Source of the DNA: Schistosoma haematobium
Taxonomy: Eukaryota; Platyhelminthes; Trematoda; Strigeidida; Schistosomatidae
Direction of reading: 5' to 3'
Assembly (NCBI RefSeq): GCF_000699445.3
Contig: NC_067200.1
Location: 11,989,256-12,053,255, forward strand
Length of the DNA stretch: 64,000 nucleotides
Under the pieces are notes generated by a model. It was not told where the DNA came from. It did not search any database and saw only the letters and a program-made list of their open reading frames with translations. Positions 1-11,640 of this stretch are shown piece after piece (position 1 is the stretch's first letter; each line of letters starts with the position of its first letter). The position numbers were made by a program, and so were the translations under genes.

Positions 1-234
1 GATTTTTCATGGTAATCTAATCGATATCACTTAGTGACTAGTATGATTAAGATATTTTATTTACACTAGAAATATGATAAAATAATCCACAACTATTTTC
101 TAATGGATTCAAAACTTTGAAGTAAGAGAAACTTATGAGAAAATCTGAAAGTGCTTGTGCTTTATTGTTGACATATTTTGAGGACTACAGTTGATTAGTC
201 TTAAGTCAGTTGTTATCAGGACTTAGTAGATTTG

Positions 235-375
235 TGGAGAGTGAATTGAACGATTGAAACGAAACATATTGGGTTCGAGTCGTAGCGTCAACATCGACAC
301 TGTATTGCAGGCACATGTAGCTGAAGAGTGGCAAACAGCAGAGAAAACGCGCATTCTTAATCCCACTGTTAATTT
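235..375 (+). mobile_element. Sm-alpha-like SINE fragment, degenerate
   Basis: B-box-like GGGTTCGAGTC at 271-281, then GCTGAAGAGTGGC and AAAACGCGCATTC (355), the order seen in Sm-alpha elements. The hammerhead core is mutated. Confidence 0.6.
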
Positions 376-1160
376 TCATTCAACATTACAGAATATATTA
401 CGAAGAAAGACAGAAAAAATAACTACAAGAATAAAATATCGACGGGAAAGATTTAGACTGACTACTTTCTTTATTTTTGTTAGTAGACGGTAATTCTCAT
501 GTCCAAAAAAGCTGATAGTAACATTTATTCGGTAAAAGTATTCTTTATAGACACGATTAAAAGACGCTTGACAAAGTTTCAAGCAGTTATTTGAGTCAAT
601 GAGAAGAAAGTTTTTATAAATGGATAGTTTACAGAAATGGAAACAATAATATTGCAAAATGTAAATCTGTTGATTTACGCAAATAATAAATCTATTCATG
701 TGTTCTTCAGGTTATTCTCACTATAAATACAAAAAGCAGTGACATATTGATTCATCTATATGAAGGTAGATTGTTCATTTCTGGAATTTTTCAAGGACCA
801 AACACAGTTTCTGAAGAGTTCCTCGATTATTCTTAGCTAGAGTTGAGTAATGAGGGCTAGGATTAAAGATTTAGGGTTAAGATTCCTACAGCGTATTGAC
901 ATCAGTTGTAGTGCAAAAATGAGCATTTCAGTTACATGAATGCATGAATTATACTAGGAAATATAAGAGTCGATATCCGAATATTTCGTTCATAAAATAT
1001 AGTTTCTCCGGTTTAAAGTTGGATTCAAGTTCAAGGGTATGGGGTTATGATTTAGAGATGGTGTCGTTTCACATTTTATAAATAATTTAAAGAGAGTGAA
1101 TTAAGCACATGATACGTTTACCACTATCATTTTCACGCTATGGTAACAAAAACATATATT
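376..1160. other. No gene seen
   Basis: AT-rich sequence with only short chance frames between two SINE copies. Confidence 0.6.
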
Positions 1161-1164
1161 TTCT

Positions 1165-1380
1165 CAGTAAAGTTGGATAGCGGCTAGAAATGGAATGCAG
1201 GAAATGTGTTTCGTCATATTTGGGACTCTTCAGTTTGATATACCTGCATCCTAGAATTGATGTTTACTCCGGTATTTAAAGCAATATCGAGTCAGTCCTC
1301 ACAGGATGCAAATATGCTAACAAGAGACTGATCGATTTCAGTCATATACATCAATGAGAATGTACAAGCAAACAATATCA
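1165..1380 (-). mobile_element. Sm-alpha-like SINE, minus strand
   Basis: Carries the degenerate hammerhead (reverse complement CTGAAGAGTCCCAAATATGAC then GAAAC) and the 3' body (CACAGGATGCAAATATGC, ACAAGAGACTGATCG). The stem III/I region is altered. Confidence 0.65.
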
Positions 1381-1567
1381 AAAGAATTAATATTTTTCGC
1401 TAATATTTTTAGCATTTTGATAGGCATATTAGGTATTTCGACTACTTGATGTACATGATATTTGGATTTTGCATAAAAATCTTCAAGTCACATTTTCGAT
1501 TATGATTGTTTTGACTTTGAAGTTTACTTTTACTCTCTATTTTGTTGTTGTTAATCTTTGTGGATAT

Positions 1568-1895
1568 TACTGTAATCTCAATGGTCGTGATCACGAGTCA
1601 GTTGAAGCTAGACCACCATGGAAAACCTGGAATCACTGGACGGCCATTTCGTTCTGTTGTGGGACTCTTCATCATCCTGTCTCGTGGGATTCAAACCCGG
1701 ATCATATCGGTCTCGTGCGCGTATGCTTCACCACTAGACCACTGAGCCAGCATCCAGTGGTGTTAATGTCTAACTTCAACCAATCCGCAAGATTGAGCGA
1801 CACATCCACCATTACCTTCTGTGAGTTACTATCTCACAATAGACCCGATTGAAATCTACTGCTCACTACTTCTCACTTAGTTTATTGTTGTCTAT
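1568..1895 (-). mobile_element. tRNA-headed hammerhead SINE (family B), minus strand
   Basis: On the minus strand: 5' body, A-box-like TGGCTCAGTGGTCTAGTGG (about 1750-1730), B-box-like GGGTTTGAATCCC (about 1687-1700), a damaged hammerhead (AAGAGTCCCACAACAGAACGAAATGG), and the tail TTGACTCGTGATCACGACC. The CTGA box is deleted. Confidence 0.7.
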
Positions 1896-2254
1896 TTACG
1901 TTTCAAGGTTGTAATCGTTAAGGTAAAACTGAAGTTATTTAAATTATAACGTTTTTTGACTTCTTGAATTCTCTCTCTCTCTCTTTTCTTACCACAAACT
2001 ATTCATAAATTGTGTTGTGGATTATTAGTCCGTTCTATCTAGTTCGAATAAATCTCATTTCATATTGAAATAATTTCTTGGTCATGTACAATTTGGAATT
2101 ATCATATGTTATATAGAATTAGAATTTTTGATATTAATTAAATGTTTGGTTATAATTTAAAAATGACCGTCAGGATTCTATCTATATTAAGAAGAACCTG
2201 ACATACATGACATTGATCACCACCTAATGATCAATCAATTGTAAATGCATCTCA

Positions 2255-2440
2255 GTCCTACAGGGGCTCAGTCTCAGACTGCATAGCTCAATGGTAATGT
2301 CTGTGACTGAGAAGCTGGATGTTACGCGATCGAACTTGTCAGGGAGCATTAATTCCCTCAAGATTACAGGTACACCTTACAGGCGAGTGCCCAATAGCAC
2401 GAAACCTAAGTTCAGGATTCTCTCTTGATTACTTCAAACC
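2255..2440 (+). mobile_element. Third tRNA-like SINE with hammerhead-like stem
   Basis: tRNA-like head TAGCTCAATGGTAATG (A box) and GCGATCGAACTTGTC (B-box-like), then AGGCGAGTGCCCAATAGCAC followed by GAAACC. GTGC/GCAC forms a perfect 4-bp stem in the place of hammerhead stem II, followed by GAAA; the first box is CAGGCGA instead of CTGANGA. A related trace lies at 10640-10690. Confidence 0.5.
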
Positions 2441-3049
2441 ACCATCTTAATATCATCAGCATTTATTCATGACTGTTAGGTTTTAAGTTTAAATGTATCA
2501 TATCTTTCACAATAACTGTATTGTATCTCATATGGAATTGTAAATATACACTACTGAGAGATCCAAAACTAGATTTCTCAACCTTTTTTTGACTGTCACT
2601 TTGTGCTGAAACGTTGCTTTCATAAAATATCAAACACGTTCATAAGATGATATTATTTATTGAAAATAATTCATAAATAATAAACTTCTTCTTTGGAAGA
2701 AAAATGGCTATTCAGTGTTTCATGTTTTTAATGGTTATCTAAGATCGATCCGCAGTGTAGTGTGTAGAATTGAACAAGGTCCTCAAACCAGTACACTAAT
2801 TATATTCTCTATGTTTGGTTAATTTACTAACGTTGGTACAACAGTTATTTCTGATTCTTTGACCTTAATTATCTTCTCTTGATATGATGATATGTTTTGT
2901 GGTATCTTTCATTAACACATATTTTTAAAAGTTCTCACATACTTAACACACATGATAATAAATACCATACAGAAAAAATATTTACACATATTAGATGTTT
3001 TGTCCGTTCTAAATCTAATCAATTTAGTTGAGATTACGCTTCTAAAGTT

Positions 3050-3165
3050 ATGTAGGATAATAAGTTGAGGTAACATTTACGGAGATAGATAATCGACTTG
3101 AATCTCAATGTGCACATCTTCGCTACAGTGCAGGTGCTTTCAACTGATGAGTCCTAAACACAATG
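3050..3165 (+). mobile_element. Sm-alpha-like SINE fragment
   Basis: Retains TTGAATCTCAATGTG and CAACTGATGAGTCCTAAA. The second half of the hammerhead is lost. Confidence 0.5.
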
Positions 3166-3277
3166 GATTTTATTTATTTTGAACCACTGACGAAACAGTG
3201 GCAACATTAAGAATCCTGGAGATAGTCGAACTTTATTAAGATCACGAACCAATCTAAGTTATACAATCGTTTAAAAC

Positions 3278-3530
3278 CTAAGAGCACTGGCATGGATCTC
3301 TTGAGCAGGGTGTGTTCACGATCCAGAAATAATAATTCAAACCTAAGACCTTCGGTCTCGCGCACAAATGCCTAAACACTAGATCACTGAGCTGGGTCCA
3401 AGCGGTGTAACTTCAATCAATCAAGAGTAGATAGCTTCCTCACAACAATGGGTTTGAATTTCATTAGTCACATTTTCTCAATAGAACTCAGGAAATTTGT
3501 TCTCGAAGCTAGTCACTAATTAGAACCTTA
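3278..3530 (-). mobile_element. Family B SINE, degenerate
   Basis: Retains GCTCAGTGATCTAGTG (minus strand, about 3392) and GGTTTGAATTATT near 3335, but the hammerhead is unrecognisable. Confidence 0.5.
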
Positions 3531-4639
3531 TAACTATCAACATCACCATCAACACCATTGAACTTTAACTCAGTGGTCTAAAGTTTATTTATTTTCAGGG
3601 GTAAGAGAAAAAAACTAGATTTGATTCTGTGGTTCATTGTTATAGATGTATACTTCATGGAAGTCTCAAGCTAAGACAAAACAACTAACCGATAATTCTT
3701 CGTATCTAAACATGATCTAAATTAGATCAATCCATGATCGTAATGTGAATCTCAATTATTCTCAATTATATTCCATAACTATAAGAATAAACCCCGATAA
3801 ATAAAAGTATATTTTCTAAGGTCAAATTTATTTGATTTTAATTCCTCCCAATATTTGTAAAGAATGAAGAAAAAACAAGAAGAAGAAGAAGAAGCCAGAA
3901 ACAAGGCGACATAAAACAAATTCGGTTATGTATGTATGTGTGTGTTTATCTCTTTAAAGACAAAAAGAAAAAAAGAAAAAAAAGAATCTCGATTATTTTT
4001 TTTTCTCCTTATAATAAAATGAGGTCATAGAGGGTATGAAAAACAAAATCGTGAACTTGGAAATGAACAATCGATTAACATCAATAAAAACAAGTTTACT
4101 ATTCATCATGATAAAAATTAAGTTTTCATTTCAATATTGAAAAAAGTTTCCATTCAAAGAGTTAACAATAAATAAGATAGGAAATATATAAGGGAGTATA
4201 ATTTAATTGATATCAACCTTACTAATGGACATAATCTAATATAATTGATAAACAAAAAGAATCTATGACTTAGAAACAAACAAAAAAAACAAACTCCTAT
4301 TCCTTATGTACTTTTCAATTGAATGGAAATAGAATACTCCTTTAATTAGTTATTTTCTATTTTTTTTTATAAGAATAATATTATATTAGTGTGTTTATAA
4401 TGAAAATCCGTTTTTTTTTAATTTTTCAAGTTTTTTGCATTAGATACTAAAGAAAAAAGAAAAAAAACTGAAAAAAAGAAAAAAAAATGGGAAAAATAAT
4501 AGAACAAAACTGTATTGTAATTTTTAAAAGTTTCTCATTTAAATTTATAAAATATAATTTAATATTAGAAAGGGGTTTTGTAGAGTTTAATCATTTCAAT
4601 AGTTGAAATCTCTGCAAAACCTTTTCTGATCATAGTCAT

Positions 4640-4835
4640 CTGTTCACCGGTGACTAACTTCAAGTGGTATTTCTTGAAGTTTTAGTGAGAAGCTGTGACC
4701 AGTGGAGTTCAACTAGGTCTGTTGTGAGATATCAGCTCACTGTAGACAATGGTTTAAGGTGGTGCAATTTCGTGGATTGGTTAAAGTAAAATATTGACAC
4801 CGTTGGGTGCCGACTCAGTAGTGTGGTGGTCGGTA
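4640..4835 (+). mobile_element. Family B SINE, 5' half only
   Basis: Plus-strand 5' body (GACCAGTGGAGTTCAACTAG, GTTGTGAGATATCAGCTCAC) to the A-box region (GCCGACTCAGTAGTGTGGTGG), then breaks off. Confidence 0.6.
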
Positions 4836-5004
4836 TTCCATATAATCCTTAAACTTCGTATACAGTTTGTTTTGATAATCGTCACTAGATAACGCCCCAA
4901 CGGTATATTAAATCAGAAGGAGAATACGAAGTGTTGATTATGTTTATTACGGGACTACACACAGATATAAAAAATTACAGATGCGTCAAAAAAGCATGAA
5001 AGAG

Positions 5005-5095
5005 TTGTGCCGAAAGGCAAGCAGGCAAGCAAGCGAGCGAGTGAGTCAGCGAATATAAGTACGAGTAAGCGAGTACCATTAAGCGAGAGAGAGCC
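5005..5095. repeat. Degenerate tetranucleotide repeat (AAGC/GAGC)
   Basis: Runs such as GGCAAGCAGGCAAGCAAGCG and GAGCGAGTGAGTCAGCG form an imperfect GNNA-type array. Confidence 0.6.
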
Positions 5096-5364
5096 ATGAA
5101 CATGAATAACATGGACATATATATATATACATAGTGAAATGAATGAATCATCTAACCAATTAAGCGGTTAGTAGTAAGGCTAGCTGCGTGAATAAATGCG
5201 TAGGTAGTAAGCGATGCTCAAGCATACATGTTCATACACTCACAATAATAATAAAGATATAATGATATAGATAAGTTGTTGTTGTACGGATGACTCAGTT
5301 CGTTAATAAGTTAACAAAATGAATTAACCGAATTAAGTGTGAACCAACTCAATTGCGCGTAAGT

Positions 5365-5745
5365 TGTTATAGTGGTCTAGTAGGTTGAGCGTTTGAGCGC
5401 GAGACTGATAAATCCTGGGTTCGAATTTCGCCAGGGGCGAGATCGTGGATAAGCACTGCTGAGGAGTCACATACTACGACGAGACGGCCGTCCAGTGCTT
5501 CCAGGTTTCCCATGGTGGTCTAGCTTCAACTGACTCACGATTTAACTTTAATTTGGTAGTTGAATTCATGAATTGATTAAAAATAGATTACTATGGAAAA
5601 CTTTAGAAGCATTGGATGGTTGTTTTGTCTTAGTCTGGGACTCCTCAGCAGTGTGCTTCCACGATCCTGCCCTATGAGATTGGAATCCAGCTTTTTCATG
5701 GTGATCAAGCTATAACTGACTTATAAATTCAACTATTAAGTTACT
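5365..5745. mobile_element. Family B SINE inverted pair
   Basis: 5365-5560 is plus strand, with B box GGGTTCGAATTTC and a hammerhead (5453-5498) whose GAAA reads GAGA. 5580-5695 is minus strand, with a second hammerhead relic. A further plus-strand 3' end (5692-5760) follows. Nested inverted insertions or foldback are possible. Confidence 0.65.
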
Positions 5746-7697
5746 ATAATATCTACAACACCTTCTTCTGACTATAAAATATAGTTTTAAAAAATCTAAT
5801 CATTTAATTATTATTTTTTCAAGAAAATAATTTATAAAAGGGGTATTCAACTCTTTCAAAGTCGTATTTATTATGTGTCAAGTTTATAGAGTTAACTGAA
5901 ATTCATTGGTTCGTATTCTGTTAGAGTTTTGTCAATTCAATGCAGAGATTAGATGAAAGGTAAAGGGTAAAGATGATAATTTTATTATTAAGATATTAAA
6001 CCTTCATAAAATGAGATAGTAAACGTATGTATTACCTTTGCTCAATTATCCCCTACCGCGATCAGCGATGTGTGCCTATGTGGATGTATAGCGACCCTCC
6101 TACGATGAATTCCGATTATACTTAAATTTTGTTAAACCTTTTTTATTAACTTATTTAATAGACAATGTTATTTGAATAATAACAATTTGCATAGTTCTTT
6201 GTACTATTATGATCACTATGTTGTCTGTATAAACGTGTACGCACATATCTCGCTCTAGCTTAAATGTTGATAACTTAAATATCGCTCGACGAATTATTCT
6301 CTTCGCCATGTTTATTTGTACTCGAATCTTATTAATAGCCGTTGCCTTGTTGTGCTCTTATTATTATTATTATTAATGGCTTTATTGAATATTATATTTT
6401 GGTACAATATAGAATTCTCGACTTGACTATAAATTCACGTCTGTATTTGATCGTACACATATATTTGCCTCACTGCTTCAAACTCGCTCGATGTGTTTTT
6501 GGCATTGTGATCTGTGCTATCCGCTAGTAAACTGTAATCACCACTTTTTATTGCCTCCTGATATCAAACATCGTTGGGACTTATATAATAACGGTTATCA
6601 ATGTGATTGATTAACGAAACTAAGCCACTGCAGGTGTAGGTTGAAAAAAAGCTAAGTGTACACAAACCATGATGTAATATCTGTCGAAGAAGTCATTGAC
6701 TGTTGGTTTGAATTATGTCTTTAGATGGAAACTTATCTTTACCTCTTATAAGCAATACAATTAATTATAAGCAATGTAGAGTCTTGAATATATGTATATT
6801 GATTCACGTTGTTACATCATATAATCAGAATGAGATGAAACTTTCAAGATGAATACGAAATTGTTCGAATCAATAGTATTGTTGGTGATAAGAAAATTCA
6901 CGGATGGTGAGTATACTTCGACAAGAATGAATAAATTCGCAAAAGGTAAACTATCAAACAATTTTGAAATATAAATGGAGGTACTGAATGAATGTATCTA
7001 CACTATTTCGATCAATTTTGAACCATGTTACTCAAACTCTTCAGCTACTGATTACGGTAAACACGGTACGTTCAACCAAGAGATGTGCATCTGCTGGCAT
7101 GACTCAATTCAATGAACAATGACTTTATGAACTTGTGTTACGTTTAGTTTTGACTAGCTTTAATTTTCAACCAAGCTTCTCCTACAGTAACGATCATAGC
7201 TCACTGAAGTATTCGGTGACTGATTATAAACATTAAATGTCTTGCCTCAGTTGATTATGATTCGCAGTTTTTTTAAACCGATTTTTTGTCTTTACGCAGT
7301 ACTTTATGCATCCTCTCAGCATTGTGCATTCATTCATTCATTCATTCCAACATATATGAACAATTCTTCGAAGATATTCATGATCAAACTACTAACAACT
7401 TATGGACATTGTCTAATTTCAAAGGTCATGTAGAGTAGAGTGAATTACTACAATGGATACCCGTCTCTTGTATAATAGACTGGTATTTAACCTACCACAT
7501 GTAAATTATCAAAATCCAAAGAAGCTTTCTGATTCCATGTTGAGATTTCTTTGATCACTATTCATCTCTTCCTCCCCCCCTCAGGAAAAATGAGACATTT
7601 AATGGAAGATCATAAAATTGATTCTATTCATTAAACTATTATATACAGTTCATAAGAGTTAAAATAGTACTAATCGTGACTACTTTTTTTCACAGGT

Positions 7698-7935
7698 TGA
7701 AATCATGAGTCAATTGAAGCTAGACCACCATGGAAAATCTGGAAGCACTGGACGACTGTTTCGCCCTAGTATGAGACTCATCAGCAGTGCGCATCCACGA
7801 TCCCGCACCCCGCGGGATTCGAACCCAGGCCCTACTTGTTTCGCGCGAGAGCAATTAACCACTAGATTACTGAGCCGACATCCAGGGGTGTTACTGTCTA
7901 ACTTCAACCAATCCACAAAGTTGCGCCACCGTGCT
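7698..7935 (-). mobile_element. Family B SINE with hammerhead, minus strand
   Basis: Good copy: A-box region (GGCTCAGTAATCTAGTGG, about 7880), B box GGGTTCGAATCCC (7815-7830), hammerhead 7745-7790, and tail CTTCAATTGACTCATGATTT. Among the best preserved in the window. Confidence 0.75.
7745..7790 (-). ncRNA. Family B hammerhead ribozyme, core intact
   Basis: Minus strand: GCACTG CTGATGA GTCTCATACTAGGGC GAAA CAGTCGTC CAGTGC. Stem I GCACTG/CAGTGC is a perfect 6 bp, stem II pairs with G-U, the core CTGATGA/GAAA is intact and the cleavage triplet is GTC. Stem III is minimal and imperfect. Confidence 0.7.
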
Positions 7936-8232
7936 TTTTTTACAACTTTATACATTTAGAAAAACAATATGTTATTAAAGATTGATTTTGATTACTAAAA
8001 TTCACATTGATTTCTTAATGAAGTTTATTATCTTAGCAACTACTCTTGACAAGTTATTGACAATTTAGTGATAATTTGAAATCTGATTATTAGAAATCAC
8101 AGCAGTTTTTTTTCCGTCGTGGTAACAAGTTAATTAGAATATTGAAAATAGTTTAAAATGTAGTTTAATTAGTATATTAGTATGAATATTAAGTAAAATT
8201 GAACATTTGAAATGAATCGATCGAATTTTATC

Positions 8233-8736
8233 TGTTATATCCCGATGAGAATAATGAATGGTAGCTTTTGGAATCCATTTATGGACCAATACTATGCGTA
8301 TATTTCTATCGTATAATTGATAAATAACTAAACTATTCATATTCGTGTTCCTCTTATCATAAACTTTATTTTGACCCATGAATTATTATTATACGATTTA
8401 CCATTCTTGAGTTATGCCCTGTCTATCAATTACTATCTCCCTTATTCACAGCCACATTTGGCTAAATGGTGTTGTTTCTTATTTTATGGTACGACTTGGA
8501 CTTTTTATTTTGTATAATAACCTAGTGTGTTTGAAATAAACGACTCATATCACAGAAGCTCAGACTGGTGTTCTGGACCTAGCAAATGGGGCTAGGCAGG
8601 GAAACAGGACTGGTAAAAACTCTAGACTGCTTGTACTGGTTTTATACGTCATTGGTCCGGTCGTTAAATACCTGTTCTCTAATTGTCGGTATCATTACGT
8701 TAAACATTAGTAGGACACAGGGCACAAGTTATAACA
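8233..8736 (+). mobile_element. Solo LTR, copy 1
   Basis: 504 bp starting TGTTATATCCCGAT and ending ATAACA (TG...CA ends). It aligns along its length with 24690-25204. Flanks TTATC and TTATT are an imperfect 5-bp target duplication. No internal retrotransposon sequence follows on either side. Strand is inferred from a TATA-like stretch in the related copies. Confidence 0.75.
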
Positions 8737-8868
8737 TTATTGTTTATATTTTTGTCGTATAATTATTAAATACTTAAACTAGCATATTTTTGTTTTCTCC
8801 TACTTGTAGGATTTGTTTTGACATAGAAATCCTTGTTTTGTGTTTTACCCAAAGATATTGTTCATTTA

Positions 8869-9310
8869 TTACTTACTTACGCCTGTTATCTCTCACGGAG
8901 GAGCATAGGCCGCTTACCAGCATTCTTCATCTAAATTTGTCCTGGACAATACTTTCCAGTTGTTTCCAGTTACTATTCATCCTTTTTATATCTGCTTCTG
9001 TTTCCCGACTTTATGTGTACTTTGGACTTCCTCTTTTCCGCTTTCCTTCACGATTCCGAGTTAGGGCTTGCCTCGTGATGTAGTTTGGTGATTTTGGTAA
9101 TGTATGTCTTATCCATTTCCATTGTCTTTTCCTATTTTCCTCTTCAGCTGGAAACTGTTTGGTTTTCTCTCATAATAGGCCGTTGCTGACGGTATCCGGC
9201 CAACGGACATTGATTACGTTGCGTAGACAAGTGTTTATAAATGCATGTACTTTTCTGATGATGATTGTGTTAGGTTTTCAAGTTTCAGCTCCGTTCAGTA
9301 GAACTGAACC
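8869..9310 (-). mobile_element. 5'-truncated RTE-type LINE 3' end
   Basis: Minus-strand copy of the last about 440 bp of the SR2-like RTE, with the ACTT tail at 8869-8880 and DNA close to 60794-61240 and 41362-41800. Frames are broken. Only the C-terminal RT tail is left. Confidence 0.85.
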
Positions 9311-9444
9311 TATTACTCAGTCATCTTCCACTTATGACGTAGTTATATCCATTTTGTAGTTTCTTAATTCTGATATGTGGTCAAGATTTTACCTTTACTA
9401 TTCCATGAGCGATTCATACATTTAAATTGTATAGTTAAAAATGA

Positions 9445-9735
9445 AGTTGGATGGCAGCTAGCAGTGGAATCCAGGATGCGCGTTTTATACTGTTTGGGAC
9501 TCGTCAGATGGATTTACTTGCATCTTAGAGTTGATTTTCACTCTGAGACTCAAACCCAGTACCGTTCACTTCAAACACCATCTCTTCATCCACTAAGCTA
9601 CTGAGTCCTGATAGCCACCTGTTTGTGCAATTAGGTGAAGTTGGTTATAGAACAATCCGCACAGGATACACATATGTCAACAAGAGGCTGATCAATTGCA
9701 GTCCTAAACATCCATTTGGAAGATTCAAGTAAACA
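9445..9735 (-). mobile_element. Sm-alpha-like SINE, near complete, minus strand
   Basis: From the tRNA-like head (CTCAGTAGCTTAGTGG on the minus strand near 9600, B box GGGTTTGAGTCTC near 9550) through the hammerhead (9470-9520) and into the 3' body. The core reads CTGACGAGTCCC but the G of the GAAA box is changed, so cleavage is unlikely. Confidence 0.7.
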
Positions 9736-9782
9736 ATATCAAGTAAATTTAAACTTCGTCTCTTTGAACAAGCAAGTGGCTA

Positions 9783-10055
9783 TCAAGACTCAGTAGCTAA
9801 GTGGATAATGCCATGGTGTTTAAAGCGAACGGTACTGTGTTCGAGTCATAGAGTGAACATCAACTTTGAGATATAAATGCATCCAGCTGACGAGTCCTAA
9901 GTGAGACAAGACGTGAGTTCTGAATTCCACTGCTAACCACTACCTATATTGGCTTATAATGCTTGTGGAATTAAGGCAATATGCACAGTATACACATATG
10001 TCAATAAGAGACTGTCCTAAACATCAATAGGAAGTAAACAACATCAAGTGTATTT
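9783..10055 (+). mobile_element. Sm-alpha-like SINE, near complete, plus strand
   Basis: tRNA-like head with CTCAGTAGCTAAGTGG (A-box region) and GTGTTCGAGTC (B box), then CCAGCTGACGAGTCC and the 3' body to AACATCAAG. The GAAA box is mutated. Lies head-to-head with 9445-9735. Confidence 0.7.
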
Positions 10056-10059
10056 AAAC

Positions 10060-11170
10060 AGTACAAATTTTTAAAGGTATGATTGAGTTTATTAAATGAA
10101 CAGAAATTGAAATTTGAATGAATGATACCTTTTTTTAAATTTAATATACTTACTTATCTAATGTTATAGTTATATTTCTGTCTTTAGTATATTTGATATG
10201 TGGTAAACAATACGACCCAATTCTCATGTTTTGTTCTATTTGGAACTTATTAGTTAGATGTATCTGTATCTGTTTTTGTTGATGTTAACCCTAAGAATCA
10301 AAATCAATAGCTTTCCATTTAAAAATTCAATGCGTTATTCCCTAACCTACTGATTAGATGTAATCACTCACTACCTTGTTCAACCAATTTGAATGAATGA
10401 ATAAGGGTATGTAATTTACTGTTAATGACATTGATGTTTACTGAGTAGTGACCAGTGTCATGTTTCTTTAGTCTTTTAGTGTTGATTAAGTTATTATGTA
10501 GTCACTAATTTAAATGACTAAACACGACGTACATCATATTGAATGGCAAGTGGTCACAGAAAACACAAGAACTAGATTACTTTCACAGTGCTAACGTTTA
10601 GAAGTTTGAATCCTTCATAGAAAATCATCTTCTTTAAGGTGGTAAGTACATCTTACTGGCATGTACTGACTAGCCTGAGACCTATGTCAAAATGTTTCTT
10701 CCTTCTATTTCCAAATATCTAAGAGTTTTTAAAATCTTTGGTTCATCTTAATGATAAATACGAAGGAGTTAGAAGGCTAAATACATGACATCTTACTTAA
10801 TATGATCACGTAATTTAAATGTGATCATATTATCATGTATAAGTCTTCATTTATTAGTTTCTTAGTAAGCAAATATTAACAACGTAAATAGATATAGTAT
10901 TACAAAAAATCAATCAATTAATCAATGTTCAGATCAATACTTTAAAACATAAAAGATGAATCATAAGTCAATAGCCTATCCTTAACATTTGAATAATGAT
11001 ACATTTAAAATGTTTAACTAACCGCCATCTCAGGGATCGATTGATCATCCACATTTCAATGAACTTATTCATAAAATTATAGTATAGGGATAAGTAAATC
11101 AGGATTAAGAAATCAATGTGTGGATGTTTATCGTCTGTTACGTAATATGATCATTAGAATATAATTTTGT
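10060..11170. other. Gene-free, trace of a third SINE family
   Basis: Only the weak tRNA-like/hammerhead-like trace at 10560-10690 was noticed. Confidence 0.5.
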
Positions 11171-11171
11171 A

Positions 11172-11640
11172 ATTTTAATGGTTAAGATCATGAGTCAATT
11201 GAAGCTAGACCACCATGAAAAACCTTGAAGCACTGGACGGCCGTCTCGTCCTACTGCGGGACTCCTCAGCAGTGCGCATCCATTACCTCGCCCCTTGCGA
11301 GATCCGAACCCAGGACCTACTGGTTTCGCATATGAGCACTTAACCACTAATTTACTGAGCTGGCATCGAACGGTGTTAATTTCTAACTTCAACTAGTTCA
11401 TGAAATTGAGCGACACATCCACCATTGTCTTCAGTGAGTTACTATCTCACAACAGACCTGGTTGAACTCCACTGGTCACTATTTCTCACTAGAACTCCAG
11501 AATATACCTCTTGAAACCAGTCACTAGTGAGCCAGTGCTTACAGGTTTTCCATGGTGTTCTAGCTTCAACTGACTCATGATCTTAACCATTGAAATTACT
11601 ATAATATCCACGTAACCCATCTGATATAATTTTGTATTAA
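11172..11640. mobile_element. Family B SINE, full-length minus copy plus inverted 3' end
   Basis: 11172-11520 is a nearly complete minus-strand copy (A box about 11355, B box about 11300, 5' body to ACTAGTGACTGGTTTC). 11524-11640 is a plus-strand 3' end (CAGTGCTTACAGGTTTTCC to CATCTGATA). The head-to-head layout recurs at several other sites. Confidence 0.75.
11230..11275 (-). ncRNA. Family B hammerhead, one core change
   Basis: GCACTG CTGAGGA GTCCCGCAGTAGGAC GAGA CGGCCGTC CAGTGC on the minus strand. All stems pair perfectly, including CGGCCG stem III, but the GAAA box reads GAGA, so it is probably inactive. Confidence 0.65.

Larger units (their letters stand above)
1900..4615. other. Gene-free, apart from the SINE pieces listed
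   Basis: AT-rich. 3840-4560 has many A- and T-tracts and GAA runs. No splice-consistent exon was recognised. Confidence 0.5.
5760..8230. other. Gene-free stretch with one SINE
   Basis: 6100-6620 has a slightly higher GC content and a TTA array at 6358-6378; it could be an old LTR-type repeat but I found no second copy. The rest is featureless except the SINE at 7698-7935. Confidence 0.45.

Noticed and set aside
1469..1852. 127-codon open frame as a gene
   Set aside because: It runs through a family B SINE and is explained by it.
2280..2350. Candidate tRNA genes at the tRNA-like heads
   Set aside because: A- and B-box-like sequences are present but no closed acceptor stem or full cloverleaf; they are SINE heads.
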